From positions 494,299-558,298 of the forward strand of contig NW_006498085.1 of the NCBI RefSeq assembly GCF_000471905.2: a stretch of 64,000 bases of DNA, given 5' to 3'. The notes beneath the pieces are model-generated. The model saw only the letters and a program-made list of their open reading frames with translations. It searched no databases and was not told the DNA's origin. The stretch comes from Amborella trichopoda. Its lineage: Eukaryota; Streptophyta; Magnoliopsida; Amborellales; Amborellaceae. Shown piece by piece: positions 12,401-25,800 of the stretch. Position 1 is the first letter of the stretch. Each line of letters opens with the position of its first letter. A program made the translations under genes and the position numbers.

Positions 12401-13289
12401 AAAGAGGGAGAGATAATTATAATTCAGATTGAAGCTTAACCTTCCACACAGTGGCACGAAAACCTCCTTCATCTGGAACACCAAAACTTGCTAGTCTCTG
12501 CAATCGTTCCATGTCTATAACCTTCTGAGAAACCTGATCATCAAATAAACAAATTGGTGACATAAAAACCAGTTGCTGATAATTGAACTACATTTGTTCA
12601 AGAGAGTTTGTGTTTAATCTCCTCAAAAAATTAGAAGGGACTCAAAGAGAATCATTTATCTTTTTTTAGTTTTTAAAAACGTAACCCATGATTGCCAGTT
12701 GTTCTCGAATCTAAGACTAGATTTAACGTCGAATGACACAGGTTGGCTGGGAGGAAGAAATGGAGGTATAGGGGCGGTGGTGGATCGGAAGCCACATTTG
12801 CCACCCCCGATCCAACCCATTTTGTAGTTTTATTTTTTTCTAATTCACACTTAATTTTTTTTTCATTGGAGCAAAACTTGGATGGAAATTTGGATGATAT
12901 TGAATTTATAGGCATCTATGAATCAAGTAGGAATAATAAACCAATACCTCAAATAAGAATTCCCTGCACCTGCTTTCTGCCTCATTCTTATCAACCATTT
13001 GAGAAAATTCCTCATTCAACCACCCATGGCCAACCTCGGAAGGTACTTCTATGCAGAAACTCTCCTCATCATTCTTATGAATGAACGGAGAAGAAATCCT
13101 ATCCAATCCATGATCAATTTGAACCTCCTCTTCTTCTTCCTCATTTTTCCTTGGATATTTTAGGCCAGGGAAGGTTTTGAGCTCCTCCTCGAATTCAAAG
13201 CCAAGCTCTGAAGTGGAGCAATCTTCTCCAAACCACTCGGTTAATGCATCTCTCTGCTTCTCCAAAAGCCTCAATTTTCCTTTCAACAT
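9205..13289 (-). CDS. TBC-domain Rab GTPase-activating protein, TBC1D13-like (9 exons)
   Basis: Nine minus-strand exons join in frame with GT-AG introns: 13289-12948, 12533-12441, 11976-11872, 11628-11476, 11375-11277, 11193-11065, 10029-9850, 9557-9441 and 9354-9205 (stop TAA), giving 455 residues. Exon 1 (residues 1-114) is a polar acidic leader with an E6 run and no known domain. The TBC/GAP domain runs from about residue 120 to 430. The catalytic arginine finger fits IxxDxxR (IDRDLIR, R245) and the glutamine finger is YVQ (Q285, in YVQGMNEVLAP). Later motifs are DEELWRHLE and NPQFYAFRWITLLLTQEF. Every exon length is divisible by three. By family it should stimulate GTP hydrolysis on a Rab in membrane traffic; the target Rab cannot be read from sequence. 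The start is the first Met in frame (TGA lies seven codons upstream). Intron 8 is only 86 bp and contains a (CT)n microsatellite. It is head-to-head with the LOLITA-like gene. Confidence 0.88.
9402..9434. repeat. (GA)n microsatellite inside TBC intron 8
   Basis: About 16 GA repeats, read as (CT)n in the minus-strand transcript. It occupies over a third of the 86-bp intron between the donor at 9440 and the acceptor ending at 9355, so it probably also serves as the polypyrimidine-rich part of the intron. Confidence 0.85.
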
Positions 13290-13311
13290 CGCAGATCTTC
13301 GGGTCTGTCAT
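13195..13311 (-). other. Upstream ORF overlapping the TBC start codon
   Basis: An ATG 22 bases upstream of the TBC start opens a 38-codon frame in a different phase, ending after the main start. It begins MTDPKICDVERKIEAFG. The equivalent frame is also open in the two decayed block copies. It could reduce translation of the GAP if included in the mRNA. Whether the transcript starts upstream of it cannot be seen. Confidence 0.4.
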
Positions 13312-13809
13312 CTCTAAAGAGCCAGAGAAATAGCAGAAGATGAAGAAGAAGAAGAAAAAGCCATTGAAAAGAAAGAGAAAGTTCAGAGAAGAGAGATAAA
13401 ACATTTGGGCAGAGAGAGAGAGACTGGTAGTTGGACAATGGAATGGTTGTTAAAAGTTAGGGTTTACTATCAACAAATTTGGTTTTCAAAATTTTCGCTG
13501 TATATACGGGGAAGTAGAATTTGGAGGGAGAAGGATAAAATAGTAAAAGTGCTTGGATGCAGGCTTGTAGCGGGTTTAGAGGGCAAGGACGTAAATTGTG
13601 CAGCAAAAGCGTAAATTGTAACTATGGTTTCGTTCCGGACGAAAACGAAATCAGGCTATTCTAACTGTCGTTCTTAAATTCATCGAAAGTTTGAAACTTT
13701 TTATGTTTCTCTCATTGAAGTACCTCGAATCTCTCTCTCTAAACACCGCTCTCTCTCTGTAAGCATCTCTCTCTCTTTTTCTACCTGTGAAATCGAAGTG
13801 AACCTTAAA
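13290..13809. promoter_or_regulatory. Divergent promoter between TBC-GAP and LOLITA-like genes
   Basis: The two start codons are 520 bp apart on opposite strands. On the LOLITA side there is a pyrimidine patch (CTCTCTCTCTAAACACCGCT onward, 13730-13785) just before the ATG. A telo-box (TAGGGTTT, 13458-13465) and an inverted repeat TTTCGTTCCGGACGAAA near 13626-13642 recur in the other copies of this block with small changes. Telo-boxes are frequent in promoters of plant housekeeping genes. No clear TATA box was chosen. Confidence 0.6.
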
Positions 13810-16800
13810 ATGTTGCTTTCTGTTCTCTTCTCAAACTCCGAAGGCAATATTTTGCTAGAACGGTATGTAAATCTCAGCGATTTTTCATTTTAGTTGCCTC
13901 TAAATCATTAAATATGCAAATACTTTATGCTTTCGTTTAGCTTTTAAATCAAATAAAATGTAAATATCCGCGACTTTCAGTTTATGTGATTCTTCAATTT
14001 CTATTGCTTTAAATCTCAGCAAATTATGGTTTGAATTACTGAAATTTGTAAATTATAATGCAAGTTTGTACTAATTTCACTAATTCCTGAACCAGTACGT
14101 AGAACTAATCTTATTTATCCACTATTTAGGTACTTTCTATTAATTATTGATTTCAATTGTTGGATCTTAAAATGGACAACGATTATTATAGTGATTCATT
14201 TAGAAAAATACATATCTGACTGAGAATATTTATTTTTCCTTTTTTATGATACAAAAAAAGTATTTTCTTTTTGTTCTCTTTTGATGATTATGTGTCAAAG
14301 AGCGAGAAAGGTTCATAAGTTTCTTGAATTAGAATCATATCTCCAAATTCTGTTTTCCTTTGTTATTTATTTCTTTTTCCAATGAAAGTTGACTGTATTG
14401 TAAGTATTACAGGTAATTCTTGCTTACAAAACTTCGTGTCTATCAGTGCACGGGTCAGATTGAGTTGCCCCGGGTTTTCATGTCTGTCAGTGCATGGTGA
14501 GGTTGAGTTGGCCCGAGTTGTATGTAATTATGTATAACTCAGGGTACACAAAAAAAATTAAAGAAGTCCTAAAAATAGTAAAAACTAGGGGAACATTTTA
14601 TAATTTTTTTGTATATAATTTGAATTTTTATGGCAGAGATTGGTGAGTATTTTTTTTGGCCATAATCCCTATTTTTATGTTTTCTTATTTTTTGGTATTC
14701 TCTAAAATGTCTCCAACTATAAATCAGTTTTTTTATATCCATTTTTTTTTCCATACCTTTTTAAGCTTATTTGGACTTTTTAAGCTTGCTTTTGGTTTTA
14801 TTTTACTTCTATTACCTTTATTTTTCACATTTTTATATATATCTTCATTTTCTATAGGGTATTTTGCCCTGTACACAAGTGATGCGAGTCCACCCACGTC
14901 ACTCGCCTAGGCCAAGTGCCGATACCTTGTCTGAGGCAAGTCCCACAACATTGGTGGCTATACAAAATTGTGCCACCAAGGCTTAGTGTTCTCTGTGAAC
15001 TTTACATCAAAATTTTGATAGGACATAGGTTATGGTGGTGGGAAAGATAAAGGAACAGAAGGGTGCGAGAGGAGAGGGGAAACATGGGTGGGACAAGGGC
15101 AGTAGCAGCATGCCACACAGTGTCCATTCTCCATGTTGAGCCTTTGAACTATGAGCTGAGTGGACACTGCACCTGTTTTACTAATTCATCTACTTTACTG
15201 TTTGCTTCCCTCCATCTATGCTTGAAAGTTATTCGGAACGTATTATTGATTTTCTCGATTTGTTCAAAAATTGGAAGGAGTCACCATTGTGCTAAATCTG
15301 GATGGGAGTCCCATATAATAGCATTTTGGCAATCTCCTTCCACCTCATGGATGGAAACCATCTATTGTTGAAATGTCTAAGGCCGTCTAGTAGGGCACCC
15401 GCTTTGGCAAGTTTGCCACTATAATAGGACCCATTTAAATGACACCCTAGATTGACTGTCTTGGAACATACCCCAACACCTGCTTGGCCAGGGTTACCAA
15501 GGGAACATCCATCAAAATTTAGTTGTACGAGTCCTTGTTTCGTAGGTAACCAGTGCCATGTCTGACCCTTATCCTTGGACCTAAGACATAAGATATGTTT
15601 CGAGTTTTGTTGAGTAGTTCTCCACTGATAGACTTTTGAATTCTTCTTTGTTCCTAGCCCGAAACATCACCTATGCTACTACCTGGTCGATCGGGTCCTT
15701 TGTTCAAGTCTTACTGTTCTCCAAAGTTATGTTGTTTCACTCAATCCAAATGCACTAAAGAGTGGTCAATAACTGTTACCCACCAAAGGAATAGGCCAAA
15801 TGCATTAAAGAGTGGTCAATAACTGTTACCCACCAAAGGAATAGGCTAGAAGCAAGATTTGATGGAGAGAAAAATGTCATTACTAATTGTTCTACTGGCC
15901 TCAGCAAAGCCCAGTGCCAATCAAATCATATAACCAAGCAGGCCAGATAAACCGGTGGCTTCCAAACGGTGTAGGAAGCATGGAAAATGTTATCTTCTTC
16001 TTCTTTGCACATAATGCACTAGATGGGCATTGGGAACCCTCCATGCAGCAGTTGATTCCAAGTAAGGGCTCTTTTGCGAGGACTACCCAAGGAAAAACTT
16101 GCAACTTTGGTGGAAGGGGTAAGACCTACATTCTGCTGGCAACCTTTTGTGCCTGCCCAACAGTGCAAATAAGGTATTTTGTAAAAGAAGGCAACAATGA
16201 AGATTTCACGAGGTGGAGGAGTCCAAATAGTCCTGCCCTTTCCTTTGTGAGGGACATAGGCTGATCTTAGGGGTCTAGGCCACCTCCCCCCTTATCTAAA
16301 TGATATATGGACATGTTGCTTCAGAAAAGGCTAATTTTGGAATTGGTGTTTCTGACATACATGTCAAAAGCTAAATACATGTGTTTGTGTCTTTGTAACG
16401 TAGTTTCCATTCAAAATTATGTGGAAACCAAGTATGAAGGGAAAAATAAATAATAGTGTGAAAGACTCTTGGGCTTGGAAGGGAAAACACTAGGTTCCTT
16501 CTGATTTCCAATCATAGAAAATTTAGGACAAGAATAGGGAACAGGGTGAGATTGTGGGAAAGCCTAGCTCTAAGGGATTCTGTTGGAAATATGATCTATC
16601 AAGGCCTAAATTTCAGTAGTCCCTTGGGAGCGATTAAGAGATTGAAATCTTAGCATCTTGCAAAATGGAGCCCATATTCTTTTACCTTGAGTACACATGA
16701 GGCATCGAGAATTCACGTGTTGAGAAAGTAATTTCTCACGGAGGTGTGAGGGTCACCTCTTAGTTCGGATTTTATAGGTTAGCCTCATGTTTTGTTGCAA

Positions 16801-19800
16801 TCGGCCTAGGCTTGGAGAATCAAAATGAGAAAAATAGAACCTGAGTACTTATTGAGTATTCGTCCTGTATGGAATAGTGAAGACTTATAGGACATAAGTT
16901 CGTATCCTAAGACGAGACCATTGCATGACATGTACATTTTCATTTCATACGGGAAGCCACTCTTTCAAATGCATTATCCACGTTTAGAAGAGCCAGTGCA
17001 CATGTGCTTTGAGAGGATCCCTGTAATTGAGTTGGATCATGTCCCACAAGGGTACACATGTAATCTATTGAGAGTCTAATGATCGGAAGTTTTGACTCAG
17101 CTGCTTTGATATGGCCAATTATGTGTCCCTGTTTTAGATTGTGGAACATATGTCTATTGGGCTGATCTGATACGCGGCAGAACATCATTCTGGACTAGCC
17201 CAATGGAGTACTCTGATACCCATAGTTATTAGCCTGAGATCTCCCTACATATTTTTTCCAATTTAATAATGATGAAAAAACCTAATAATGATGAGAAAAA
17301 CCTAATAATGAGCTTAACCTTCCACACAGTGGCACGTAAACCTCCTTCATCCGGAACCCCAAAACTTGCTAGTCTCTGCAATCGTTCCATGTCTATAACC
17401 TTCTGAGAAACCTGATCATCAAATAACCAAATTGGTGACATAAAAACCAGTTGCTGATAATTGAACTATATTCGTTCAAGAGAGTTTGTGTTTAATCTTC
17501 TCAAAGAAAAATGAGAAGGGACTCAAAGAGAATCGTTTATCTTTTTTTAGTTTTAAAAAACGTAACCCATGATTGCCAGTTGTTCTCGAATCGAGGACAT
17601 GTATTTATCACCCATTTTGTAGTTTTCCTTTTTCTTATTCACCCTTAATTGTTTTTTCATTGGATCAAAACTAGGATGAAAATTTGGATGATATTGAATT
17701 TATAGGCATTTACGAATCGAGTAGGAATAATAAACCAATACCTCAAATAAGAAGTTCCTGCAACTACTTTCTGCCTCATTCTCATCAACCATTTGAGAAA
17801 ATTCCTCATTCAACCACCCATGGCCAACCTCGGAAGGTTCTTCTTTGCAGAAACTCTCCTCATCATTTCTATGAATCAACGGAGAAGAAATCCTATCCAA
17901 TCCATGATCAATTTGAACCTCCTCTTCTTTCCCCCCCTCCTCTTCTTCTTCCTCATTTTTCCTTGGATATTTCAGGTCATGGAAGGTTTTGAGCTCTTCC
18001 TCGAACTCAAAGCCAAGCTCTAAAGTGGAGCAATCTTTTCCAAACCACCCGGTTAATGCATCTCTCTGCTTCTCCAAAAACCTCAATTTTCCTTTGAAAA
18101 TCGCATATCTTTAGGTCTTTCATCTCTAAAGAGCCAAAGAAATAGCAAAAGATGAAGAAGAAGAAGAAAAAGTTATTGAAGATGAAGAAGAAGAAGAAAA
18201 AGCCATTGAAAAGAAAGAGAAAGTTCAGAGAAGTGAGATAAAACATTTGGGTAGAGAGAGAGACTGGTAGTTGGATATTGGAATGGTAATTAAAAGTTAG
18301 GGTTTACTATCAACAAATTTGGTTTTCAAATTTTTCGCTATGTATACGGTGAAGACGAATTTGGAGGGAGAAGGGTAAAATAGTAAAAGTATTCAGATGC
18401 GGGCTTGTAACGGGTTTTGAGGGCAAAGACGTAAATTGTGCCATAAAGCGGGAGAATTTGGAGGAGCAAGGAGCAGAAACATAACAAGGGTTTCGTTTTA
18501 GGACGAAAACGAAATAGGGCAGCAGTCGTCCCTAAGCCGAAAGTTTGATACTTTTTAGCACCTCGAATCTCTCTCTCTAGACACCGTTCTCTCTCTCTAA
18601 GCATCTCTATCTGTCTCCCTACCTGTGAAATCGAAGCAAACCTTAAAATGTTGCTATCTGTTCTCTTCTCAAATTCAGATGGAAATATTTTATTAGAACG
18701 GTACGTAAATCTCAACGATTTTTCATTTTAGTTGTCTCTAAATCTGTAAATATGCAAATCCTTTATGCTTTCGATTAGCTGTTAAATCAAATAAAATGTA
18801 AATATCTGCGATACTTTCAGTTCATATGATGAATTACTTAAATTTATATATTATAATGCAAGTTTGTGCTAATTTCACTGATTCTATATATTATAATGCA
18901 AGTTTGTGCTAATTTCACTGATTCCTGAACCAGTACGTAGAACTAATCTTATTTATCAACTATTTAGGTACTTTCTATTAATTATTGATTTCAATTGTTG
19001 GATCTTCAAATGGACAACGATTATTATAGTGATTCAGTTAGAAAAATACATATCAGACTGAGAATATTTATTTTTCCTTTTTATGATACAAAAAAAGTAT
19101 TTTCTTTTTGTTCTCTTTTGATGATTGTGTCAAAGAGCGGGAAAGGTTCATATGTTTCTTGAATTAGAATCATATCTCCAAATTCTGTTTTCCTTTGTTA
19201 TTTATCTCTTTTTCCAATGAAAGTTGACTGTATTATAAGTATTACAGGTAATTCTTGCTTACAAAACTTCGTGCCTACCAGTGCACGAGTCAGATTGAGT
19301 TGCCTCGAGTTTTCATGTCTGTCAGTGCATGGGTGAGGTTGAGTTGTATGTAATTATGTATAACTAGGGGTACATAAAAAAAATTAAAAAAGTCCTAAAA
19401 ATAGTAAAACTAGGGGAACATGTTATAATTTTTTTGTATATAATTTGAATTTTTATGGCAGAGATTGGTGAGTATTTTTCTTGACATAATCCCTATTTTT
19501 ATGTTTTCCTATTTTTTGGTTTTCTCTAAAATGTCTCCAACTATAAATCAGTTTTTTTTTAGATCCATTTTTTATTCCATACCTTTTTAAGCTTATTTGG
19601 ACTTTTTAAGCTTGCTTTTGGTTTTATTTTACTTCTACTACCTTTATTTTTCACATTTTTATATATATCTTCATTTTCTATAGGGGTTTTTGGCCCTGTA
19701 CACAAGTGATGCGAGTCCACCCAAGTCACTCGCCTAGGCCAAGTGCCAATACCTTGTCTGAGGCAAGTCCCACAACATTGGTGGCTATACAAAATTGTGC

Positions 19801-22800
19801 CACCAAGGCTTGGTGTTTTATGTGAACTTTACATCAAAATTTTGATAGGACATAGGTTATGGTGGTGTGAAAGATAAAGGAACAGAAGGGTGCGGGAGGA
19901 GAGGGGAAACATGGGTGGGACAAGGGCAGTAGCAGCATGCCACACAGTGTCCATTCACCATGTCGAGCCTTTGAACTATGAGCTGAGTGGACACTGCACC
20001 TGTTTTGCCAATTCATCTACTTTACTGTTTGCTTCCCTCCATCTATGCTTGAAAGTTATTCGGAATGTATTATTGATTTTCTCGATTTGTTCAAAGATTG
20101 GAAGGAGTCACCATTGTGCTAAATCTGGATGGGAGTCCCATATAATAGCATTTTGGCAATCTCCTTCCACTTCATGGATGGAAACCATGTATTGTTGAAA
20201 TGTCTAAGGCCGTCTAGTAGGGCACCTGCTTTGGCAAGTTTGCCACTCTAATAGGACCCAATTAAATGACACCCTAGATTGACTGTCTTGGAACATACCC
20301 CAATACCTGCTTGGCCAGGGTTACCAAGGGAACATCCATCAAAATTTACATGTACGAGTCCTTGTTCCGTAGGTAACCAGTGGCCTGTCTGACTCTCATC
20401 CTTGGACCTAAGACATAGGATTTGTTTCGATTTTGTTGAGTAGTTCTCCACCGACAGACCTTTGAATTCTTTTTTGTTCCTAGCCCGATACTACCTGGTC
20501 GATCGGGTCCTTTGTTCAAGTCTTACTTTTCTCCAAAGTTCTGCTGTTTCACTCAATCCAAATGCACTAAAGAGTGGCCAATAACTGTTACCATCCAAAG
20601 GAATAGGTCAGAAGCAGGATTTGGTGGAGAGAAAAATGTCATTACTAATTGTTCTACTGACCTCAGCATAGCCTAGTGCCAATCAAAGCATATAACTAAG
20701 CAGGCCAGATAAACCGGTGGCTTTCAAACGGTGTAGGAAGCATGGAAAATGTTATCTTCTTCTTCTTTGCACATAATGCACTAGATGGGCATTGGGAACC
20801 CTCCATGCTGCAGTTGATCCCAAGTCAGTGCTCTTTTGCGAGGACTACCCAAGCAAAAACTTGCAACTTTGGTGGAAGGGGTGAGACCTACATTCTGTTG
20901 ACGCCCTTTTGTGCCTGCCCAGCAGTGCAAATACGGTATTTTGTAAAAGGAGGCAACAATGAATTTTTCATGAGGTGGAGGAGTCCAAATAGTCTTGCCC
21001 TTTCTTGTGTGAGGGACATTGTCTGATCTTAGGGTTCTAGGCCACCTCCCCCCTTATTTAAATGATATATGGACATGTCGCTTTAGAAATGGCGAATTTT
21101 GGGATTGGTGTTTTTGACGTATATGTCAAAATCTAATACATGTGTTCGTGTCTGTGTAACGTAGTTTCCATTCAAGTTTATGTGGAAACCAAGTATGAAG
21201 GGAAAAATAAATAATAGTGTGAAAGACTCTCGGGCATGGAAGGGAAAACTCTAGGCTCCTTCTGATTTCCTATCATAGAAAATTTAGGGCAAAAATAGGG
21301 AACAGGGTGAGATTGTGGGAAAGCCTAGCTCTAAGGGATTATGTTGGAAATATGGCCTATCAAGGCCTAAATTCCAGTAGTCTCTTGGGAGTGATTGAGA
21401 GATTGAAATCTTGGCGTCTTGCAAAATGGAGCCCAGATTTTTTTATCTCGAGTACGCATGAGGCATCGAGAGTTCACGTGTTGAGAAAGCAATTTCTCAA
21501 GGAGGTGTGAGGGTCACCTCTTAGTCAGGATTTTATAGGTTAGCCTCATGTTTTGCTGCAATCGGCCAAGGCTTGGAGAATCCAAATGAGAAAAATAGAA
21601 CCCGAGTACTTATTGAGTATTCGCTCTGTATGGAATGGTCAAGACTTATGGGACATAAGTCCGTATCTTGGCACGAGACCATTGCATGGCATGTGCATTT
21701 TCATTTCGTACGGGAAGCCGCTCTTCCAAATGCATTATCCAAGTTTGGAAGAGTCAGTGCACATGTGCTTTGAGAGGGAACCTTGTAATTGAGTTGGATC
21801 ATGTCCCACAGGGGTACACCTGTAATCCATTGAGAGCCGAATGATCGAAAGTTCTAGCTCAACGGCTTTGATATGGCCAATTATGTATCCTTGCTTTAGA
21901 CTGTGGAACATATGTTTATTGGGTCGATCTGAGACTTGGCGGAACATCATTCGGGACTAGCTCAATGAAGTACTTCGATACCCATAGTTATTAGCTTGAG
22001 ATCTCACTAGATATTTTTTCATATTTTATAATGATGAGAAAAACCTAATAATGAGCTTAACCTCCACACAGTGGCACGTAAACCTTCTTCATTTGGAACA
22101 CCAAAACTTGCTAGTCTCTGCAATCGTTCCATGTCTATAACATTCTGAGAAACCTGATCATCAAATAACCAAATTGGTGACATAGAAACCAGTTGCTGAT
22201 AATTGAACTATATTTGTTCAGGAGAGTTTGTGTTTAATCTCCTCAAAGAAAAATGAGAAGGGACTCAAAGAGAATCGTTTATATTTTTTTAGTTTTTAAA
22301 AACGTAACCCATGATTGCCAGTTTTTCTCGAATCTAAGACATGTATTCATCACCCATTTTGTAGTTTTCCTTTTTCTTATTCACACTTAATTTTTTTTTC
22401 ATTGGAGCAAAACTAGGATGAAAATTTGGATGATATTGAATTTATAGGCATACATGAATCAAGTAGGAATAATAAACCAATACCTCAAATAAGAATTCCC
22501 TGCAACTGCTTTCTGCCTCATTCTTATCAACCATTTGAGAAAATTCCTCATTCAACTACCCATGGCCAACCTCGGAAGGTACTTCTTTGCAGAAACTCTC
22601 CTCATCATTCTTATGAATGAACGGAGAAGAAATCCTATCCAATCCATGATCAATTTGAACCTCCTCTTCTTTCCCCCCTTCTTCTTCTTCTTCCTCATTT
22701 TTCCTTGGATATTTCAAGCCATGGAAGGTTTTGTGCTCCTTCTCGAACTCAAAGCCAAGCTCTGAAGTGGAGCAATCTTCGCCAAACCACTCGGTTAATG

Positions 22801-25800
22801 CATCTCTCTGCTTCTCCAAAAACCTCAATTTTTCTTTCAACATCGCAGATCTTCGGGTCTGTCATCTCTAAAGAGCCAGAGAAATAGCAGAAGATGAAGA
22901 AGAAGAAGAAAAAGTTATTGAAAAGAAAGAGAAAGTTCAGAGAAGTGAGATAAAACATTGGGTAGAGAGAGAGACTGGTAGTTGGATAATGGAATGGTTG
23001 TTAAAAGTTAGGGTTTACAATCAACAAATTTGGTTTTCAAATTTTTCGCTATATATACGGGGAAGAAGAATTTGGAGGGAGAAGGGTAAAATAGTAAAAG
23101 TATTCAGATGCATGCTTGTAATGGGTTTAGTGGGCAAGGACGTAAATTGTGCCATAAAGCGGGAGAATTTGGTGGAGCAAATAGCAGAAACATAAATTTT
23201 AACTATGGTTTCGTTTTCGGACGAAAACGAAATCAGGTTATTCTAGCATTCGTCCCTAAATTCGCCGAAAGTTTGAAACTTTTTATGTTTCTCTTATTAA
23301 AGCACCTCGAATCTCTCTCTCTAAACACCGTTCTCACTCTCTAAGCATCTCTCTCTCTGTCTTTCTACCTGTGAAATCGAAGCGAGCCGTAAAATGTTGC
23401 TCTCTGTTCTCTTCTCAAACTCAGAAGGCAATAGTTTGCTACAACGATATGTAAAACTCAGCGATTTTTCATTTTAGTTGCCTCTAAATCATTTAATATG
23501 CAAATATTTTATGCTTTCGTTTAGCTGTTAAATAAAATAAAATATAAATATCTGCGACTTTCAGTTCATGTGATTCTTCAATTTCTATTGCTTTAAATCT
23601 CAGCAAATTATGGTTTTAATTACTGAAATTTGTAAATTATAATGCACGTTTGTGCGAATTTCATTGATTCCTGAACCAGTACGTAGAACTAATCTTATTT
23701 ATCAACTATTTAGGTACTTTCTATTAATTATTGAATTGTTGGATCTTTAAATGGACAACGATTATTATAGTGATTCATTTAGAAAAATACATATCAGATT
23801 GAAAATATTTATTTTTCTTTTTTTATGATACAAAAAAAGTTTTTTCTTTTTGTTCTCTTTTGATGATTATGTGTCAAAGAGCGGGAAAGGTTCATATGTT
23901 TCTTGAATTAGAATCATATCTCTAAATTTTGTTTTCCTTTGTTATTTATCTCTTTTTCCAATGAAAGTTGACTGTATTGTAAGTATTACAGGTAATTCTT
24001 GCTTACAAAACATTGTGTCTATCAGTGCACGAGTCAGATTGAGTTCCCCTGAGTTTTCATGTCTGTCAGTGCAAGGGTGAGGTTTAGTTGGCCCGAGTTG
24101 TATGTAGTTATGTATAACTCAGGGTACCTAAAAAAAATTAAAGAAGTCCTAAAAATAGTAAAAACTAGGGGAACATTTTATAATTTTTTTGTATATAATT
24201 TGAATTTTTATGGCAGAGATTGGTGAGTCTTTTTTTTTGCCATAATCCCTATTTTTATGTTTTCCTTTTTTTGGTTTTCTCTAAAATGTCTCCAACTATA
24301 AATCAGTTTTTTTTTAGATCCATTTTTTTTTCCATACCTTTTTAAGCTTATTTGGACTTTTTAAGCTTGCTTTTGGTTTTATTTTACTTCTACTACCTTT
24401 ATTTTTCAAATTTTATATATATCTTCATTTTCTATAGGGGTTTTTGGCCCTGTACACAAGTGATGCGATTCCACCCAAGTCACTCGCCTAGGCCAAGTGC
24501 CAATACCTTGTCTGAGGCAAGTGCCAATACCTTGTCTGAGGCAAGTCCCACAACATTGGTGGCTATACAAAATTGTGCCACCAAGGCTTGGTGTTCTCTG
24601 TGAACTTTACATCAAAATTTTGATAGGACATAGGTTATGGTGGTGTGAAAGTTAAAGGAACAGAAGGGTGAGGGAGGAGAGGGGAAACATGGGTGGGACA
24701 AGGGCGGTAGCAGCATGCCACACAATGTCCATTCTCAATGTTGAGCCTTTGAACTACGATCTGATTGGACACTGCACCTGTTTTGCCAATTCTTCTACTT
24801 TACTGTTTGCTTCCCTCCATTTATGCTTGAAAGTTATTCGAAATGTATTATTGATTTTCTCGATTTGTTCAAAGATTGGAAGGAGTCGCCATCCAACAAT
24901 TGAAATCAATAATTAATAGAAAGTACCTAAATAGTTGATAAATAAGATTAAATCTACGTACTGGTTCAGGAATCATTGAAATTAGCACAAACTTGCATTA
25001 TAATTTACAGATTTCAGTAATTCAAACCATAATTTGCTGAGATTTAAAGCAGTAGAAATTGAAGAATCACATGAACTGAAAGTCGCAGATATTTACATTT
25101 TATTTAATTTAAAAGCTAAACGAAGGCATAAAGTATTTGCATATTTAATGATTTAGAGGCAACTAAAATGAAAAAGCGCTGAGATTTACATACCGTTCTA
25201 GCAAAATATTGCCTTCTGAGTTTGAGAAGAGAACAGAAAGCAACATTTTAAGGTTCACTTCGATTTCACAGGTAGAGAAACAGAGAGAGAGATGCTTACA
25301 GAGAGAGAACGGTGTTTAGAGAGAGAGATTCGAGGTACTTCAATGAGAGAAACATAAAAAGTTTCAAACTTTCGGCGAATTTAGGGACGACTGTTAGAAT
25401 AGCCTGATTTCGTTTTCGTCCGGAACGAAACCATAGTTACAATTTACGTTTTTGCTATTTGCTCCTCCAAATTCTCTTGCTTTGTAGTCCTAAAAATAAT
25501 AAAAACTAGGGGAACATTTTATAATTTTTTTGTATATAATTTCAATTTTTATGGCAGAGATTGGTGAGTCTTTTTTTTGCCATAATCCCTAATTTTATGT
25601 TTTCCTATTTTTTGGTTTTCTCTAAAATGTCTCCAACTATAAATCTGTTTTTTTTTAGATCCATTTTTTTTTTTCATACCTTTTTAAGCTGATTTGGACT
25701 TTTTAAGCTTGCTTTTGGTTTTAATTTACTTCTACTACCTTTATTTTTCACATTTTATATATATGTTCATTTTCTGTAGGGGTTTTTGGCCTTGTACACA

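Noticed and set aside
13405-13614. 69-codon plus-strand frame in the divergent promoter
   Set aside because: Not conserved in the other promoter copies and without any recognisable motif; it lies in regulatory DNA.
15063-15371. Repeated 102-codon plus-strand frame MREERGNMGGTRAVAAC (also 19890, 25987)
   Set aside because: It recurs because the block is duplicated. The meaningful reading is on the minus strand, where RNase H motifs of a LINE are seen.
23394-23446. LOLITA exon 1 copy 3 as the true first exon because it is nearest to exon 2
   Set aside because: Its splice donor reads AT instead of GT and two residues depart from the other copies.
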